Notes: generated by a model not told the origin, from the sequence alone. A DNA stretch of 64,000 bases from Leuconostoc kimchii IMSNU 11154 (GCF_000092505.1 NC_014136.1:1262501-1326500), one strand, 5' to 3'; shown: positions 9,796-20,459, counted from the first letter of the stretch. Numbers and translations are program-made.

Positions 9796-10438
9796 CAATT
9801 AAAGTCACAACAAGCCATCCAATGTAAAGAAATGGTACAAAGGGTAGTTGCTTGACCTGTCTAATTTTAAGACGGACAAGTGCGAGTGTAGAAGCGATGA
9901 GTAACGATAGTGCAAATGACTGTGTCGTAGAAATTAAAGTTAGTACCAGCAAAACAGGGATATCTCCTTTCCCCATAGCCTGTCGGTAGTGTACCAGTAA
10001 TATACTGATTGTGATTACTAAACAAGTTAGTAGCAGTTTGGGTTCTCCCCAATTTTGGATAAACAAATATAGAATCCAAGGCATTAATATATCTGAATGA
10101 ATGCGTTCATTATGCCAATCTTCAAGTGCTAGAAAAAATAGCAGATAAGCAGTAATCCAAGTGGTCGTATCTGAAAATAACAAGCTACCAATGAGTGCAC
10201 CTAAAAATTCAAAAATGGCATAGTGTACACCGAATTTTTTTTGACAATAACGACAATGACCACGAGTTAATATTGTAGAAAACACAGGTATTAAGTCATA
10301 CCACTTTAAGTTATGGCCACAATGCCAACAAAATGAACGTTTGATAAGGACATTAACGCCATGATTGATACGATCTGCCAAACACATGATACTTGAGACT
10401 AAAGTCGCGTTTAAAATTAAAATAAGTAAATTTTCCAT
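9767..10438 (-). CDS. Prepilin peptidase, type IV leader peptidase family (ComC/PilD-like)
   Basis: This is a membrane aspartic protease that cleaves and often N-methylates type IV prepilins, in Gram-positives usually the competence pseudopilins (ComGC and relatives). Two zinc-type pairs sit in the cytoplasmic N-terminal loop: CWHC at 37-40 and CRYC at 62-65. Multiple hydrophobic segments follow, and an MGKGD motif supplies the second catalytic aspartate. The first is probably the Asp in ALEDWHNE. Length is 223 residues. No competence or pilin genes are adjacent, so this is a solitary gene. Its own terminator is shared with clpC. Confidence 0.85.
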   Translation of the reverse strand: MENLLILILNATLVSSIMCLADRINHGVNVLIKRSFCWHCGHNLKWYDLIPVFSTILTRGHCRYCQKKFGVHYAIFEFLGALIGSLLFSDTTTWITAYLLFFLALEDWHNERIHSDILMPWILYLFIQNWGEPKLLLTCLVITISILLVHYRQAMGKGDIPVLLVLTLISTTQSFALSLLIASTLALVRLKIRQVKQLPFVPFLYIGWLVVTLIEKTLIISHL

Positions 10439-10495
10439 AAAGTATCATACGGCTAATGTAAATAAAACTCAAAAAATATAATGTAGCCTATGCTA

Positions 10496-10688
10496 TTGAC
10501 ATTAGAGCTCAATCTGTTATTATATTGAACGTGCTTTTAAGTAATCTGTTCTGTGATAACATCACAACGTGCTGAACGGCGCTGCAAAGGCAATTGTCAG
10601 CAGATTTCATGTGAGCATTTTTGTTTAATAACAACAATGATACACCTGGAACTGTGTAGAATAATAAAAATTTTAAGGAGAGCGTAGA
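10496..10688 (+). promoter_or_regulatory. Promoter and long leader of rpsL-rpsG
   Basis: TTGACA at 10496-10501 is followed after 17-18 nt by an AT-rich -10 (ATTATA/TTATAT). The leader is about 160 nt. It contains a stem GCTGC...GCAGC-like (around 10580-10603) but no clear terminator. AAGGAG lies 7 nt before the rpsL ATG. Control by a ribosomal protein is possible but not shown. Confidence 0.55.
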
Positions 10689-11102
10689 ATGCCTACAATT
10701 AACCAATTAGTTCGTAAGCCTCGTAAGTCACAAGTGACTAAGTCAAAGTCACCTGCGTTGAACTTCGGCTATAACTCAATGAAGAAGAAAGCAACAAATA
10801 ATGTTGCACCACAAAAGCGTGGGGTTGCTACACGTGTCGGAACAATGACACCAAAAAAGCCTAACTCAGCTTTACGTAAGTACGCTCGTGTGCGTCTTTC
10901 AAACTTGTATGAAGTGACTGCTTATATTCCAGGTATTGGACATAATTTGCAAGAACACTCAGTTGTTTTGATTCGCGGTGGCCGTGTTAAGGATTTGCCT
11001 GGTGTACGTTACCACGTTATCCGTGGTGCATTGGATACTGCTGGTGTTGATGGTCGTATGACATCACGTTCAAAGTATGGCACAAAGGCGCCAAAAAAGT
11101 AA
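10689..11102 (+). CDS. rpsL: 30S ribosomal protein S12
   Basis: S12 lies at the decoding centre and controls translational accuracy. The streptomycin-region sequences [12 protein letters not shown] and [12 protein letters not shown] are intact, with the wild-type lysines. The 137-residue length is normal. It is the first gene of a shortened str operon, 15 nt before rpsG. Unlike in many Firmicutes, rpoBC do not precede it; rpoB starts at 63699. Confidence 0.98.
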   Translation: MPTINQLVRKPRKSQVTKSKSPALNFGYNSMKKKATNNVAPQKRGVATRVGTMTPKKPNSALRKYARVRLSNLYEVTAYIPGIGHNLQEHSVVLIRGGRVKDLPGVRYHVIRGALDTAGVDGRMTSRSKYGTKAPKK

Positions 11103-11117
11103 GAAGGAGACTGACTA

Positions 11118-11588
11118 ATGCCACGTAAAGGTTATACTAAGCGTCAGGAAGTTTTGCCTGACCCAATTTACAATTCAAAGCTCGTTTCACGTTTGATCAA
11201 CAAGTTGATGCTTGATGGAAAGCGCGGAACTGCTTCAACAATCTTGTATGATGCTTTTGATCATATCAAGGAAGCTACTGGTAATGAACCCTTGGAAGTT
11301 TTTGAACAAGCCATGGAAAATATCATGCCTGTATTAGAAGTTAAAGCTCGCCGTGTTGGTGGCTCTAACTATCAAGTGCCAATCGAAGTGCGTCCTGACC
11401 GTCGCACAACATTGGGACTACGTTGGTTGGTAAACTATTCACGTTTGCGTAACGAACACACAATGGACGAGCGTTTGGCAAAAGAAATTATGGATGCAGC
11501 TAACGATACAGGTGCATCTGTAAAGAAGCGCGAAGATACGCACAAGATGGCTGAAGCCAACCGTGCATTCGCTCACTATCGTTGGTAA
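11118..11588 (+). CDS. rpsG: 30S ribosomal protein S7
   Basis: S7 is a primary 16S rRNA-binding protein that organises the head of the small subunit and touches the E-site tRNA. The sequence starts [20 protein letters not shown] and has 156 residues, typical of the family. AAGGAG lies 9 nt before the ATG. It is followed by a 203-nt spacer with hairpins before fusA, so fusA may be separately controlled. Confidence 0.98.
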   Translation: MPRKGYTKRQEVLPDPIYNSKLVSRLINKLMLDGKRGTASTILYDAFDHIKEATGNEPLEVFEQAMENIMPVLEVKARRVGGSNYQVPIEVRPDRRTTLGLRWLVNYSRLRNEHTMDERLAKEIMDAANDTGASVKKREDTHKMAEANRAFAHYRW

Positions 11589-11695
11589 AACCTACGGTGC
11601 AATTGGTATTGTACCGATTGTGATATACGTTAAGTAGTGTTGCTTAGAATATTTTAGTTATTCACAAGTTGCAATAGTAGCGTACAATGACAGTA

Positions 11696-11755
11696 GACGA
11701 TAAATACTGCCAGTGTTTATCGTCAAAAAGCGAACACAATTCTGTGTCGCTTTTT
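11696..11755 (+). promoter_or_regulatory. Tandem hairpins (possible attenuator) before fusA
   Basis: Hairpin 1 pairs GACGATAAA (11696-11704) with TTTATCGTC (11716-11724). Hairpin 2 pairs AAAAAGCG plus ACAC (from 11726) with GTGT plus CGCTTTTT (to 11755), ending in a T run as an intrinsic terminator would. The fusA ATG is 36 nt further on. A TACAAT at 11683-11688 may be a -10. The element could end rpsLG transcripts or attenuate fusA. Confidence 0.6.
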
Positions 11756-11791
11756 GTTGCATACAGAACAAAAACCAGGAGATAACTCACA

Positions 11792-13903
11792 ATGGCAAAA
11801 CGTGAATACCCACTAGAACGTACACGTAACATTGGTATTATGGCCCACATTGATGCGGGTAAGACAACAACTACGGAACGTATCTTGTACTACACAGGTA
11901 AAATTCACAAAATTGGTGAAACACATGATGGTGCTTCACAAATGGATTTCATGGAACAAGAAAAGGAACGTGGAATCACGATTCAATCAGCTGCTACAAC
12001 GGCTGTTTGGCATGGTTTCTTTGACCAATTCGAAAAGACACCTTACCGTGTTAACATCATTGACACACCAGGTCACGTGGACTTCACAATTGAAGTTGAA
12101 CGTGCACTACGTGTTTTGGATGGTGCCGTAGCGGTTTTGGATGGTGCTGCCGGTGTTGAACCACAGACAGAAACTGTTTGGCGTCAAGCAACAACATATG
12201 ACGTACCACGTATTGTATTCGTCAATAAGATGGATAAAATGGGTGCTGATTTCCAAATGTCAGTGGATTCAATTCACGAACGTTTGCAAGTCAATGCGGA
12301 AGCTATTCAATGGCCAATTGGCGCTGAAGATGACTTTGAAGCGGTTATTGATTTAATCACTCAAGAAGCTTATTACCCAGTGGATGATTTGGGCGAAAAG
12401 TGGGAACCACGCGATATTCCAGCAGAATTGAAAGATTTGGCAGAAGAAAAGCGTAATACTTTAATTGAAGCGGTTGCTGATGTCGATGATGACTTGATGG
12501 AAAAGTATCTTGAAGGCGAAGATATTTCAATTGAGGAATTAAAGGCTGCCATTCGTCGTGCTACTTTGGCATTGCAATTCTATCCAGTACTTGCTGGTTC
12601 AGCCTATAAAGATAAGGGTGTTCAAATGATGTTGGATGCCGTTGTTGACTACTTGCCAGGACCTTTAGATGTTAAGCCATATATTGCTAATGATCCGAAA
12701 ACTGGTGAAGAAGTAGACTTGATTGCCGATGATAACAAGTCATTTGCTGCCTTGGCATTCAAAATTATGACAGATCCATTCGTTGGTCGTTTGACATTTA
12801 TGCGTGTGTATACTGGTACTTTGAAGTCAGGATCATATGTACAAAATACATCTTCAGATACACGTGAACGTGTTGGTCGTTTGTTACAAATGCATGCCAC
12901 ATCACGTACTGAAATCGAAGAAGTATTCTCAGGCGATATTGCCGCAGCTATTGGTTTGAAGAATACGACTACGGGTGATTCATTGACTTCTGTTGATAAT
13001 CAATTGGTTCTTGAATCAATGGAGTTCCCAGAACCAGTTATTGAATTAGCTATTGAGCCTAAAACAAAAGCTGACCAAGACAAATTGTCTAATGCTATCC
13101 AAAAGTTAGCTGAAGAAGATCCATCATTCCGTGCGACAACAAACCCTGAAACAGGTGACACTCTTATCGCTGGTATGGGTGAGTTGCAGTTGGATATCAT
13201 GGTTGATCGTATGCGCCGTGAATTTAACGTTGAGGCAACTGTTGGTGCACCACAAGTTGCCTACCGTGAAGCATTTACTAAAACTGTTCAAGCTCGTGGA
13301 TTCTTTAAACGCCAATCAGGTGGTAAAGGTCAATATGGAGATGTTTATATTGAATTTTCACCAAATGAAGAGGGTGCAGGATTTGAATTCGATGATGCCA
13401 TTGTCGGTGGTGTTGTGCCTCGCGAATATATTCCTTCAGTTGAGGCAGGTTTGAAGGATGCTTTGAATGCAGGTCCTCTGGCTGGATTCCCATTGGTTGA
13501 CTTGAAGGCCAAATTGTATGATGGTTCATATCACGATGTCGATTCTTCTGAAGCAGCCTTCAAAATTGCTGCCTCATTAGCTTTGAGAGAAGCTGCTAAA
13601 ACAGCTGGTGCCGTTATTCTTGAACCAATTATGGCTGTTGATATTGTTGCCCCTGAAGATAACCTTGGTGATGTGATGGGACATGTTTCAGCACGTCGTG
13701 GTATGATTGAAGGCCAAGAATCACGTGGACCCGTCTTAGCTGTAAAAGCTAAGGTGCCTTTGTCAGAAATGTTTGGATATGCAACAACTTTGCGTTCTGC
13801 AACACAAGGCCGTGGTACGTTCCAAATGGTTTTCGATCATTATGAAGCTGTTCCTAAGAATATTCAAGAAGAAATTATTAAAAATAGTGGTAAAGAATCT
13901 TAA
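11792..13903 (+). CDS. fusA: Translation elongation factor G
   Basis: EF-G is the GTPase that drives translocation of tRNA and mRNA on the ribosome. The G1 motif [13 protein letters not shown] begins near residue 18, with DTPGH and NKMDK later in the G domain. Domains II to V follow, with the conserved GQGFRV-type region replaced in the usual way by [16 protein letters not shown] near the end. The 703-residue length is standard. The ribosome site CAGGAG is 7 nt upstream. tuf does not follow, so the str operon is incomplete here. A strong terminator lies about 80 nt downstream. Confidence 0.98.
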   Translation: MAKREYPLERTRNIGIMAHIDAGKTTTTERILYYTGKIHKIGETHDGASQMDFMEQEKERGITIQSAATTAVWHGFFDQFEKTPYRVNIIDTPGHVDFTIEVERALRVLDGAVAVLDGAAGVEPQTETVWRQATTYDVPRIVFVNKMDKMGADFQMSVDSIHERLQVNAEAIQWPIGAEDDFEAVIDLITQEAYYPVDDLGEKWEPRDIPAELKDLAEEKRNTLIEAVADVDDDLMEKYLEGEDISIEELKAAIRRATLALQFYPVLAGSAYKDKGVQMMLDAVVDYLPGPLDVKPYIANDPKTGEEVDLIADDNKSFAALAFKIMTDPFVGRLTFMRVYTGTLKSGSYVQNTSSDTRERVGRLLQMHATSRTEIEEVFSGDIAAAIGLKNTTTGDSLTSVDNQLVLESMEFPEPVIELAIEPKTKADQDKLSNAIQKLAEEDPSFRATTNPETGDTLIAGMGELQLDIMVDRMRREFNVEATVGAPQVAYREAFTKTVQARGFFKRQSGGKGQYGDVYIEFSPNEEGAGFEFDDAIVGGVVPREYIPSVEAGLKDALNAGPLAGFPLVDLKAKLYDGSYHDVDSSEAAFKIAASLALREAAKTAGAVILEPIMAVDIVAPEDNLGDVMGHVSARRGMIEGQESRGPVLAVKAKVPLSEMFGYATTLRSATQGRGTFQMVFDHYEAVPKNIQEEIIKNSGKES

Positions 13904-13982
13904 TATTTGTGATCATGTGTCTTTATGTTAAGATGATTCATTGCTATGAATTATTATTAAGAAACTGACCGATGGTCCAGTA

Positions 13983-14019
13983 AAAACGGCGTCACTCCAT
14001 GGAGTGACGCCGTTTTACT
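13983..14019. terminator. Strong terminator after fusA
   Basis: A near-perfect inverted repeat (AAAACGGCGTCACTCC with GGAGTGACGCCGTTTT) has A and T runs flanking both sides, so it can act in both directions. Confidence 0.85.
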
Positions 14020-14032
14020 TTTGGAGAGTATG

Positions 14033-15223
14033 GTGAACGATATGAACAAACAACACAGTAAATTTTTAATACCGGGAATTATTATGATTGGCATGGTCTT
14101 AAGATTGCCGTTTACATCAATCCCACCAATTCTTGATACAATTGCAAAATCGCAACATATACCGGTTGGACAGCTTGGTATATTAACAACAATTCCATTA
14201 CTTTCCTTTGCATTATTTTCGTCTTTTGCACCTCAAACCGCAAAAAAATTTGGACTTGAACGAACTTTCACGTTTATGCTTATGTTAGTTGTTATTGGTT
14301 CTTTAATGAGGGTGATTAATACGCCGTTTTTATACTTAAGTACTTTGTTAATTGGCATTGGTATTGCACATATGAATGTCTTATTGCCAAGTGTTATTCG
14401 TATGTATTTTCCTATGAAAATTGGACCAATGACCTCGTTATTTACCTTTAGCATGATGTTAGCAACTGCATTAGGAGTTAGTGTGGCGGCGCCTATTACA
14501 GCGTTGGCAGGTTGGCACGTATTTATTTTTATTTTGACAATAATACTGTTTATTGCGCTTATTATTTGGCTGCCAAATGATCACTATGTTAAAAAGCAGG
14601 ATAAGCCGTTAGTTGTTGGTGTTCCTGTAAAAGCACAATCAATAATTTGGCGAAACAAGTATGCGTGGTTGTTATTGTTTTTTTGTGGTATACAGTCAGC
14701 TATGTTTTATGTCTTGATAGCTTGGGGACCAACAATGGCTATACAGGCAGGATTGTCACCAGCAGTTGCGGGGGTGTTTTCTGGTGTCAACTCTTTAATT
14801 GGATTGCCCTTTTCTTTATTTATTCCCACACTAATTGCACGAATAACTGGTAGACAGCGACAATTGTTGATGGTTAGTTTGTCTGTGGTTGGTATCATTG
14901 GCTATTTGTTATTATTATATCCAACAGGTTCTTTTGGCTATTGGCTAACCGTTAATTTATTAATTGGTATGAGTACTGCCAGTTTGTTTCCGTACTTATT
15001 AACAACATTTAGCTTAAAGACAAATACGCCTAGTCAAACTGCACAATTATCCGGTATGGTGCAGAGCGGCGGTTACTTAATCGCTGCTCTTGGACCGGCA
15101 TTATTTGGTTACGCTTTTTGGTTTTTTAACAGCTGGAAACCACAAATTATCACGATATTGATTTTATTTATATTTATGATTATAACAATAATTATAATTG
15201 AAAGAAAAGATAAAATATTGTAA
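14033..15223 (+). CDS. MFS permease, CynX/NimT-like
   Basis: This is a 12-helix major facilitator, resembling the CynX/NimT branch (cyanate and 2-nitroimidazole permeases) by its N-terminal segment (MVLRLPFTSIPPILDTIA) and the PQTAKKFGLERTF loop between helices 2 and 3. The substrate is unknown; the family annotation does not prove cyanate transport. About 396 residues, membrane-bound. The start is uncertain: GGAG at 14023-14026 is best spaced for GTG 14033, while ATG 14030 and ATG 14042 (MNKQHSKF) are alternatives. It is a single-gene unit between the fusA terminator and a 21-bp inverted repeat. Confidence 0.85.
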   Translation: MNDMNKQHSKFLIPGIIMIGMVLRLPFTSIPPILDTIAKSQHIPVGQLGILTTIPLLSFALFSSFAPQTAKKFGLERTFTFMLMLVVIGSLMRVINTPFLYLSTLLIGIGIAHMNVLLPSVIRMYFPMKIGPMTSLFTFSMMLATALGVSVAAPITALAGWHVFIFILTIILFIALIIWLPNDHYVKKQDKPLVVGVPVKAQSIIWRNKYAWLLLFFCGIQSAMFYVLIAWGPTMAIQAGLSPAVAGVFSGVNSLIGLPFSLFIPTLIARITGRQRQLLMVSLSVVGIIGYLLLLYPTGSFGYWLTVNLLIGMSTASLFPYLLTTFSLKTNTPSQTAQLSGMVQSGGYLIAALGPALFGYAFWFFNSWKPQIITILILFIFMIITIIIIERKDKIL

Positions 15224-15270
15224 CAAGAAAAGTATGCAACGAATATGAAGTTGCATGCTTTTCTTGTTAC
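15220..15270. terminator. Long inverted repeat between MFS gene and potA
   Basis: Arms at 15220-15240 and 15250-15270 match over 21 bp with one T-G wobble, with a 9-nt loop. The repeat overlaps the MFS stop codon. No clean T run follows, so it is probably the MFS transcript end, with the terminator role inferred. Confidence 0.6.
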
Positions 15271-15304
15271 AATATATTTATTGATTAAAAGTGAGGATAG
15301 GAAA

Positions 15305-16414
15305 GTGTCTAACGAGTCAACGCCAATTATTGAATTCAGAAATGTTGGATTATCTTATGATGATAATTCAGTTTTGAAAAACATTGATTTTGAGCTAGAA
15401 GCAGGTAAATTTTATACGTTGTTAGGGCCATCAGGATCTGGTAAAACAACTATTTTGAATCTGATATCTGGACAACTGACAGTGACCTATGGTGATATCT
15501 TATTTGAGGGACAAGTGATTAATCACGTACCTGTTGAAAAGCGCCATATGAATACAGTTTTTCAAGATTATGGCTTATTTCCAAATATGAACGTGTTTGA
15601 AAATGTGGCTTTTGGACCTCGCATTAAAGGTAAAAGCAAAAAAGAGATTAAAGCTAAAGTGACAGAGATGTTGGCGTTGGTTAAACTTGGGGAGTATGCT
15701 GATCGTGAAATCACTGAGTTGTCAGGTGGGCAGAGACAGCGTGTAGCGATTGCACGCGCTTTGGCTAATGATCCAGAAGTATTATTACTTGATGAACCCT
15801 TATCTGCACTTGATTATAAATTACGCAAAGAAATGCAATACGAATTGCGTGAAATTCAACAGCGTCTCGGCATTACGTTTGTATTTGTGACACATGATCA
15901 AGAAGAAGCACTAGCTATGTCTGATTGGATATTTGTCATGAATGATGGTGTCATTCAACAAAATGGGTCACCAGAAGATATTTACGATGAACCGATTAAT
16001 CATTTTGTAGCGGACTTTATTGGTGAGTCAAATATTTTGGATGGCATCATGACTGCTGATTATCTGGTGCACTTTACAGGAAAAGACTTTGAAAATGTTG
16101 ATGCCGGTATGCGACCAAACGAACGTGTAGAGGTTGTGTTGCGGCCAGAGGATTTGGATTTAACAACTGTTGAAAATGGTAAATTAGTTGTGACGATTGA
16201 TGATCAATCTTTTCGTGGTGATTACTATGAAATCACCGCAATTGATGATGACGGGAATGAGTGGCAGGTACAGGCGACAAATAAGTCTACAGTAGGAGAG
16301 CGTGTTGGTCTGACATTCGATCCAGAAGATATTCACATCATGAGGTTTAACGAATCTGAAAATGATTTTGATGCACGCTTGGAAAGTTACGAGGATGAAG
16401 ACGACAATGCCTAA
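15305..16414 (+). CDS. potA: Spermidine/putrescine ABC transporter ATP-binding protein
   Basis: This is the cytosolic ATPase of the polyamine importer. Walker [10 protein letters not shown] is near residue 41, the signature [15 protein letters not shown] near 139, and Walker [12 protein letters not shown] shortly after. A C-terminal TOBE-like domain occupies the last ~100 residues. I chose GTG 15305 ([11 protein letters not shown]) because GAGGATAG precedes it at good spacing. An ATG 60 nt further up lies inside the preceding inverted repeat. Length is 369 residues. potB begins inside its 3' end, so translation is coupled. Confidence 0.95.
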   Translation: MSNESTPIIEFRNVGLSYDDNSVLKNIDFELEAGKFYTLLGPSGSGKTTILNLISGQLTVTYGDILFEGQVINHVPVEKRHMNTVFQDYGLFPNMNVFENVAFGPRIKGKSKKEIKAKVTEMLALVKLGEYADREITELSGGQRQRVAIARALANDPEVLLLDEPLSALDYKLRKEMQYELREIQQRLGITFVFVTHDQEEALAMSDWIFVMNDGVIQQNGSPEDIYDEPINHFVADFIGESNILDGIMTADYLVHFTGKDFENVDAGMRPNERVEVVLRPEDLDLTTVENGKLVVTIDDQSFRGDYYEITAIDDDGNEWQVQATNKSTVGERVGLTFDPEDIHIMRFNESENDFDARLESYEDEDDNA

Positions 16415-17234
16415 AAGTAAGCAGCAAAGGCAACTATTTTATATCATTCCCTATGGCATGTGGTTAGTGCTATTTGTTATTGCACCATTAATGTTATTAC
16501 TTTTCCAGTCATTGACTACACAAAATGGGCACTTTACATTGCAAAACTATGCGACCTATTTTGCAAGTGGTACGTATTTATTAATGACATTTAACTCAGT
16601 TTGGTATGCTTTTCTAATTACGATAATTACCTTAGTGATTAGTTATCCCATGGCATATTTATTGAATCAGTTAAAGCAAAAACAATTCTGGTTATTACTT
16701 GTCATTTTACCGACATGGATTAATTTGTTGTTAAAAACATATGCATTTATAGGACTACTTTCAAAAACAGGTACGGTTAATAATTTTATTGGTTTAATGG
16801 GTATTGCACCACAACAATTATTATTTTCGAATTGGAGCTTTCTTTTAGTAGCGGCCTATATTGAAATACCATTCATGATTTTGCCAATTTTTAACTCATT
16901 GGCAGAAATCAATCCGCGTCTAGCACAAGCAAGTCGTGATTTGGGCGCGAATCAGTGGCAAACTTTAAGACGTGTGATATTACCCTTATCAATGCCGGGT
17001 ATTAAGGCAGGTATTCAAGCGGTATTTATCCCAAGTTTGTCGCTATTTATGATTACACGTTTGATTGGTGGTAATCGAGTGATCACATTGGGAACAGCGA
17101 TCGAGGAACATTTTTTAGTGACACAAAATTGGCGAATTGGATCAACAATTGGTGTCATTTTAATTGTTGCTATGATTATCACGATGGTACTAACAAGAGA
17201 ACGTGCTCGCAAATCTTCAAGGAATCGAGGTTAA
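16407..17234 (+). CDS. potB: Spermidine/putrescine ABC transporter permease PotB
   Basis: This is a six-helix inner-membrane permease of the polyamine importer. The EAA-type loop that contacts PotA reads [28 protein letters not shown] 16407 ([10 protein letters not shown]) follows GAGG at 16391-16394; ATG 16395 is an alternative. The start overlaps the potA stop (about 8 nt). potC begins 3 nt after its stop codon. Confidence 0.94.
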   Translation: MPKSKQQRQLFYIIPYGMWLVLFVIAPLMLLLFQSLTTQNGHFTLQNYATYFASGTYLLMTFNSVWYAFLITIITLVISYPMAYLLNQLKQKQFWLLLVILPTWINLLLKTYAFIGLLSKTGTVNNFIGLMGIAPQQLLFSNWSFLLVAAYIEIPFMILPIFNSLAEINPRLAQASRDLGANQWQTLRRVILPLSMPGIKAGIQAVFIPSLSLFMITRLIGGNRVITLGTAIEEHFLVTQNWRIGSTIGVILIVAMIITMVLTRERARKSSRNRG

Positions 17235-17237
17235 ATC

Positions 17238-18065
17238 ATGGTTAAAAAAATCAAATGGGCTAATAGTTACTTGTGGCTTGTTTTTATACTCCTTTATTTG
17301 CCTATTTTTTTCCTAATTGTCTATTCATTTAATTCAGGCGATGTCATGCAGGGCTGGGAAGGATTTTCGTTTAAGCACTATGCCGAGTTATTTGCGGATA
17401 CTCGTATCATAGAAATTGTCGTTAGCACGCTTTTAATTGCGCTGTTGTCGTCATTAATCGCTAGTGTTATTGGGACAGCGGGCGCGTTGTATATTTATAA
17501 TTTAAAATACGCACTAGCAAAAAATATTTTCCTATCATTAAATAATATTTTGCTTGTGTCACCAGATGTGATTATTGGTGCATCATTCCTGATTCTATTT
17601 ACTGTCATGGGCTTTGCTTTAGGTTTTACTTCAGTATTGTTATCGCATATTGCCTTTAGTATTCCAATCGTGGTCTTGATGGTACTTCCTCGCCTGCAAG
17701 AGATGAATCAATCACTTGTCGCTGCTGCTAAAGATTTAGGTGCAAATAATTGGCAAATGCTATCTCGCGTTATTTTACCAGTAATCTCACCTGGTATCTT
17801 GGCTGGCTTTTTTATGGCTTTTACCTACTCACTTGATGATTTTGCTGTAACGTTCTTTGTGACCGGTAATGGTTTTACGACACTTTCTGTAGAAATATAC
17901 TCGCGTGCACGTCAAGGCGTTAGTTTAGAAATTAATGCGCTATCAGCGATGATGTTTATGGTATCATTATTGCTTGTATTGGCTTATTATATGATTACTA
18001 CGCGTACAGGGAAAAATAAAAAGCGCGGCACACGTTTGGTTCTACCGGCATCTGAGGGACTGTAA
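17238..18065 (+). CDS. potC: Spermidine/putrescine ABC transporter permease PotC
   Basis: This is the second membrane permease of the polyamine importer, forming the channel with PotB. The EAA-type loop reads AAKDLGANNWQMLSRVILPVISPGI. It has 275 residues and six predicted hydrophobic segments. It sits 3 nt after potB and 2 nt before potD, within one operon. Confidence 0.94.
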   Translation: MVKKIKWANSYLWLVFILLYLPIFFLIVYSFNSGDVMQGWEGFSFKHYAELFADTRIIEIVVSTLLIALLSSLIASVIGTAGALYIYNLKYALAKNIFLSLNNILLVSPDVIIGASFLILFTVMGFALGFTSVLLSHIAFSIPIVVLMVLPRLQEMNQSLVAAAKDLGANNWQMLSRVILPVISPGILAGFFMAFTYSLDDFAVTFFVTGNGFTTLSVEIYSRARQGVSLEINALSAMMFMVSLLLVLAYYMITTRTGKNKKRGTRLVLPASEGL

Positions 18066-18067
18066 TT

Positions 18068-19147
18068 ATGAAAAAATTAGCAATGGGTATGATAGGTATC
18101 TGCTCAGTTATTTTGATATTGTTTGGCGTACAACATTACTTGGCATCTAAAACAGGCACTAACGCATCATCCGACAAAGTTTTGAACCTTTATAATTGGG
18201 GTGATTACATTGACCCTGAGTTGCTTAAAAAGTTCACCAAAGAAACTGGGTACAAAGTAAGTTATGAAACATTTGATTCAAATGAAGCAATGTACACGAA
18301 AATCAAACAAGGTGGTACATCTTATGATTTAACCGTTCCTTCAGACTATATGATACAGAAGATGAAAAGGGAAAAACTGTTACTGCCATTAGATCATAGT
18401 AAACTAACTGGTATGAAAAATTATGATACGCGGTTTTTGAACCAGTCTTTTGATCGCAATAACCGATATTCGTTACCTTACTTTTGGGGAACGCTTGGCA
18501 TCATTTATAATGATCAGTACGTTAACGCTAAAGATCTTCAACATTGGGATGACTTGTGGTCGCCTAAATTTAAAAATCAAATCATGCTCATTGATTCAGC
18601 CAGAGATGCATTGGCCATTGCACTAATAACGCAAAATAAGTCTGTTAATACGAAATCACGGGCAGATTTGGCTGCGGCACAAGCTAAGTTAACAGCATTG
18701 ATGCCAAATGTTAAAGCAATTATTGCTGATGAAATAAAAATGTATATGTCGCAAAATGAGGCAGCAATTGCCGTAACGTATTCAGGTGAAGCTTCTGAAG
18801 CATTAAGTCATAATAAACATCTGCATTATATTGTGCCTAGCGAGGGGTCTAATTTATGGTTTGACAATATTGTTATGCCAAAAACTGCTAAGCACCAAGC
18901 AGCAGCCTATGCCTTTTTAAATTTTATGGGTAATCCAAAAAATGCAGCACAAAACGCTGAATACATTGGTTACGCAACCCCTAATCAAAAAGCAAAGGCA
19001 TTATTGCCAAAAGCAGTGCGACAAGATACACAGTTTTATCCCGATGATCAAACAGTTAAACACTTACAAGTTTATGACGACTTAGGGCAATTGTGGACAG
19101 AAAAGTACAATGATGCTTTTTTAGAATTTAAAATGTCACAAAAATAA
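18068..19147 (+). CDS. potD: Spermidine/putrescine-binding protein PotD
   Basis: This is the extracellular polyamine-binding protein that feeds PotBC. The mature part opens with KVLNLYNWGDYIDPELLKKF, the classic PotD/PotF beginning, and keeps aromatic ligand residues such as YNWGDYI and the WDDLW segment. The N-terminus (about residues 4-25) is hydrophobic, but I see no canonical lipobox (L-A/S-A/G-C). The only early Cys, in GIC, lacks the usual context. It is therefore probably held by an uncleaved signal anchor rather than a lipid. Length is 359 residues. It closes the potABCD operon. Confidence 0.93.
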   Translation: MKKLAMGMIGICSVILILFGVQHYLASKTGTNASSDKVLNLYNWGDYIDPELLKKFTKETGYKVSYETFDSNEAMYTKIKQGGTSYDLTVPSDYMIQKMKREKLLLPLDHSKLTGMKNYDTRFLNQSFDRNNRYSLPYFWGTLGIIYNDQYVNAKDLQHWDDLWSPKFKNQIMLIDSARDALAIALITQNKSVNTKSRADLAAAQAKLTALMPNVKAIIADEIKMYMSQNEAAIAVTYSGEASEALSHNKHLHYIVPSEGSNLWFDNIVMPKTAKHQAAAYAFLNFMGNPKNAAQNAEYIGYATPNQKAKALLPKAVRQDTQFYPDDQTVKHLQVYDDLGQLWTEKYNDAFLEFKMSQK

Positions 19148-19184
19148 TTGTCCGTAAAGTCGTTAAATAATTAGTAAAAAAGTG

Positions 19185-19213
19185 TTGCACTTGGGTGGTA
19201 TTTCTGTTAATAT
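19185..19213 (+). promoter_or_regulatory. Promoter of the S10 ribosomal operon
   Basis: TTGCAC at 19185-19190 and TAATAT at 19208-19213 are separated by exactly 17 nt. This is the best promoter upstream of the ribosomal protein block. Confidence 0.7.
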
Positions 19214-19402
19214 AGATAAGTACGCTTTTGGAACCGTAGTCACATAAACCTACTGAAAGCCTGGTGTATCAATATTTAGCAATGATGATCAAGGTTGCGA
19301 CACGCGCGGCCGCGTTGCCATGGGCGCGCAAAACACAAGCAGTGTTGTCGGTTTTTGGTCGGAGTTAGCTGATTTATAAAATCAACGAGGAGGCACGAAA
19401 TA
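19214..19402 (+). promoter_or_regulatory. S10 operon leader
   Basis: The leader of about 185 nt contains an unusually GC-rich hairpin: GCGCG (19304-19308) pairs with CGCGC (19325-19329). It is flanked by CGACAC (from 19298) and GTGTTGTCG (about 19343), which can extend the stem, and is followed by GGTTTTTGG. In other bacteria S10 leaders are bound by L4. A similar role here is inferred only. Confidence 0.4.
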
Positions 19403-19711
19403 ATGGCACAAAAGAAAATTCGTATCCGTTTGAAGGCATACGAGCACCGTATCTTGGACCAATCAGCAGAAAAGATTGTTGAGACAGCTAAGCGTACGGG
19501 CGCAGAAATTGCTGGTCCTATCCCTTTGCCAACTGAACGTACATTGTATACAGTTCTACGTTCACCACATAAGCATAAGGATAGCCGTGAGCAATTTGAA
19601 ATGCGTACGCATAAGCGTTTGATTGATATTGTGAACCCTACTGACAAGACAGTTGACGCATTGCGTAAGCTTGAATTGCCATCAGGCGTTGCAATTGAAA
19701 TCAAGTTATAA
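19403..19711 (+). CDS. rpsJ: 30S ribosomal protein S10
   Basis: S10 belongs to the small-subunit head and also acts in antitermination as NusE. The 102-residue sequence ([22 protein letters not shown]) is a full-length family member. GAGGAGGCAC lies upstream of the ATG. It is the first gene of the S10-spc-alpha block. Confidence 0.98.
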   Translation: MAQKKIRIRLKAYEHRILDQSAEKIVETAKRTGAEIAGPIPLPTERTLYTVLRSPHKHKDSREQFEMRTHKRLIDIVNPTDKTVDALRKLELPSGVAIEIKL

Positions 19712-19744
19712 TATTGTTCAAACAAATAATTAAGGAGATTAGTC

Positions 19745-20428
19745 ATGACTAAAGGTATCTTAGGCCGCAAAGTCGGTATGACTCAGGTTTTCACTGAAAC
19801 TGGTGAATTGATCGCCGTAACTGTTGTTGAAGCTACACCAAACGTTGTTTTGCAAGTTAAAAATGCAGAAACAGACGGGTATAGTGCACTACAACTTGGT
19901 TACCAAGATAAGCGCGCAGTTCTATCAAACAAACCTGAACAAGGTCACGCTTCTAAAGCAAACACGACCCCTAAGCGCTACATTCGTGAAATCCGCAATG
20001 CGGAAGGCGAATTTAACGCAGGGGATGAAATCAAAGTTGATACATTCGAATCTGGTGAATACGTCGATGTAACAGGTATCACGAAGGGGCATGGCTTCCA
20101 AGGTAACATTAAAAAGGATGGCCAGTCTCGTGGACCAATGTCCCACGGTTCTCGTTATCACCGCCGCCCAGGTTCAATGGGTGCCGTTATTAACCGTGTC
20201 TTCAAGGGTAAGCTTTTGCCTGGACGTATGGGAAATAACAAGCGTACAATGCAAAATGTTGCTATCGTCCATGTTGACGTTGAAAACAACTTATTGTTAT
20301 TGAAAGGCAATGTTCCTGGCGCTAACAAGTCACTATTAACGATTAAATCAACCGTTAAAACTAATGCAAAGCATCCTGAAGTTAAAATGGCTGGTGTTTC
20401 AACATCAACTGTGGCTGAAGAAGCTTAA
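19745..20428 (+). CDS. rplC: 50S ribosomal protein L3
   Basis: L3 is an early assembly protein whose loop reaches towards the peptidyl transferase centre. The tip region [17 protein letters not shown] is intact; in family members it carries the residues linked to pleuromutilin and linezolid resistance. Length is 227 residues, with a slightly extended C-terminus ([12 protein letters not shown]). AAGGAG precedes the ATG. Confidence 0.98.
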   Translation: MTKGILGRKVGMTQVFTETGELIAVTVVEATPNVVLQVKNAETDGYSALQLGYQDKRAVLSNKPEQGHASKANTTPKRYIREIRNAEGEFNAGDEIKVDTFESGEYVDVTGITKGHGFQGNIKKDGQSRGPMSHGSRYHRRPGSMGAVINRVFKGKLLPGRMGNNKRTMQNVAIVHVDVENNLLLLKGNVPGANKSLLTIKSTVKTNAKHPEVKMAGVSTSTVAEEA

Positions 20429-20459
20429 TATAAACTATTAGAAAGGAGAACAATCAATC

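Noticed and set aside
15220..15270. The 21-bp inverted repeat as a miniature insertion element
   Set aside because: It is a single copy with a 9-nt loop and overlaps a stop codon, which fits a transcript end better.
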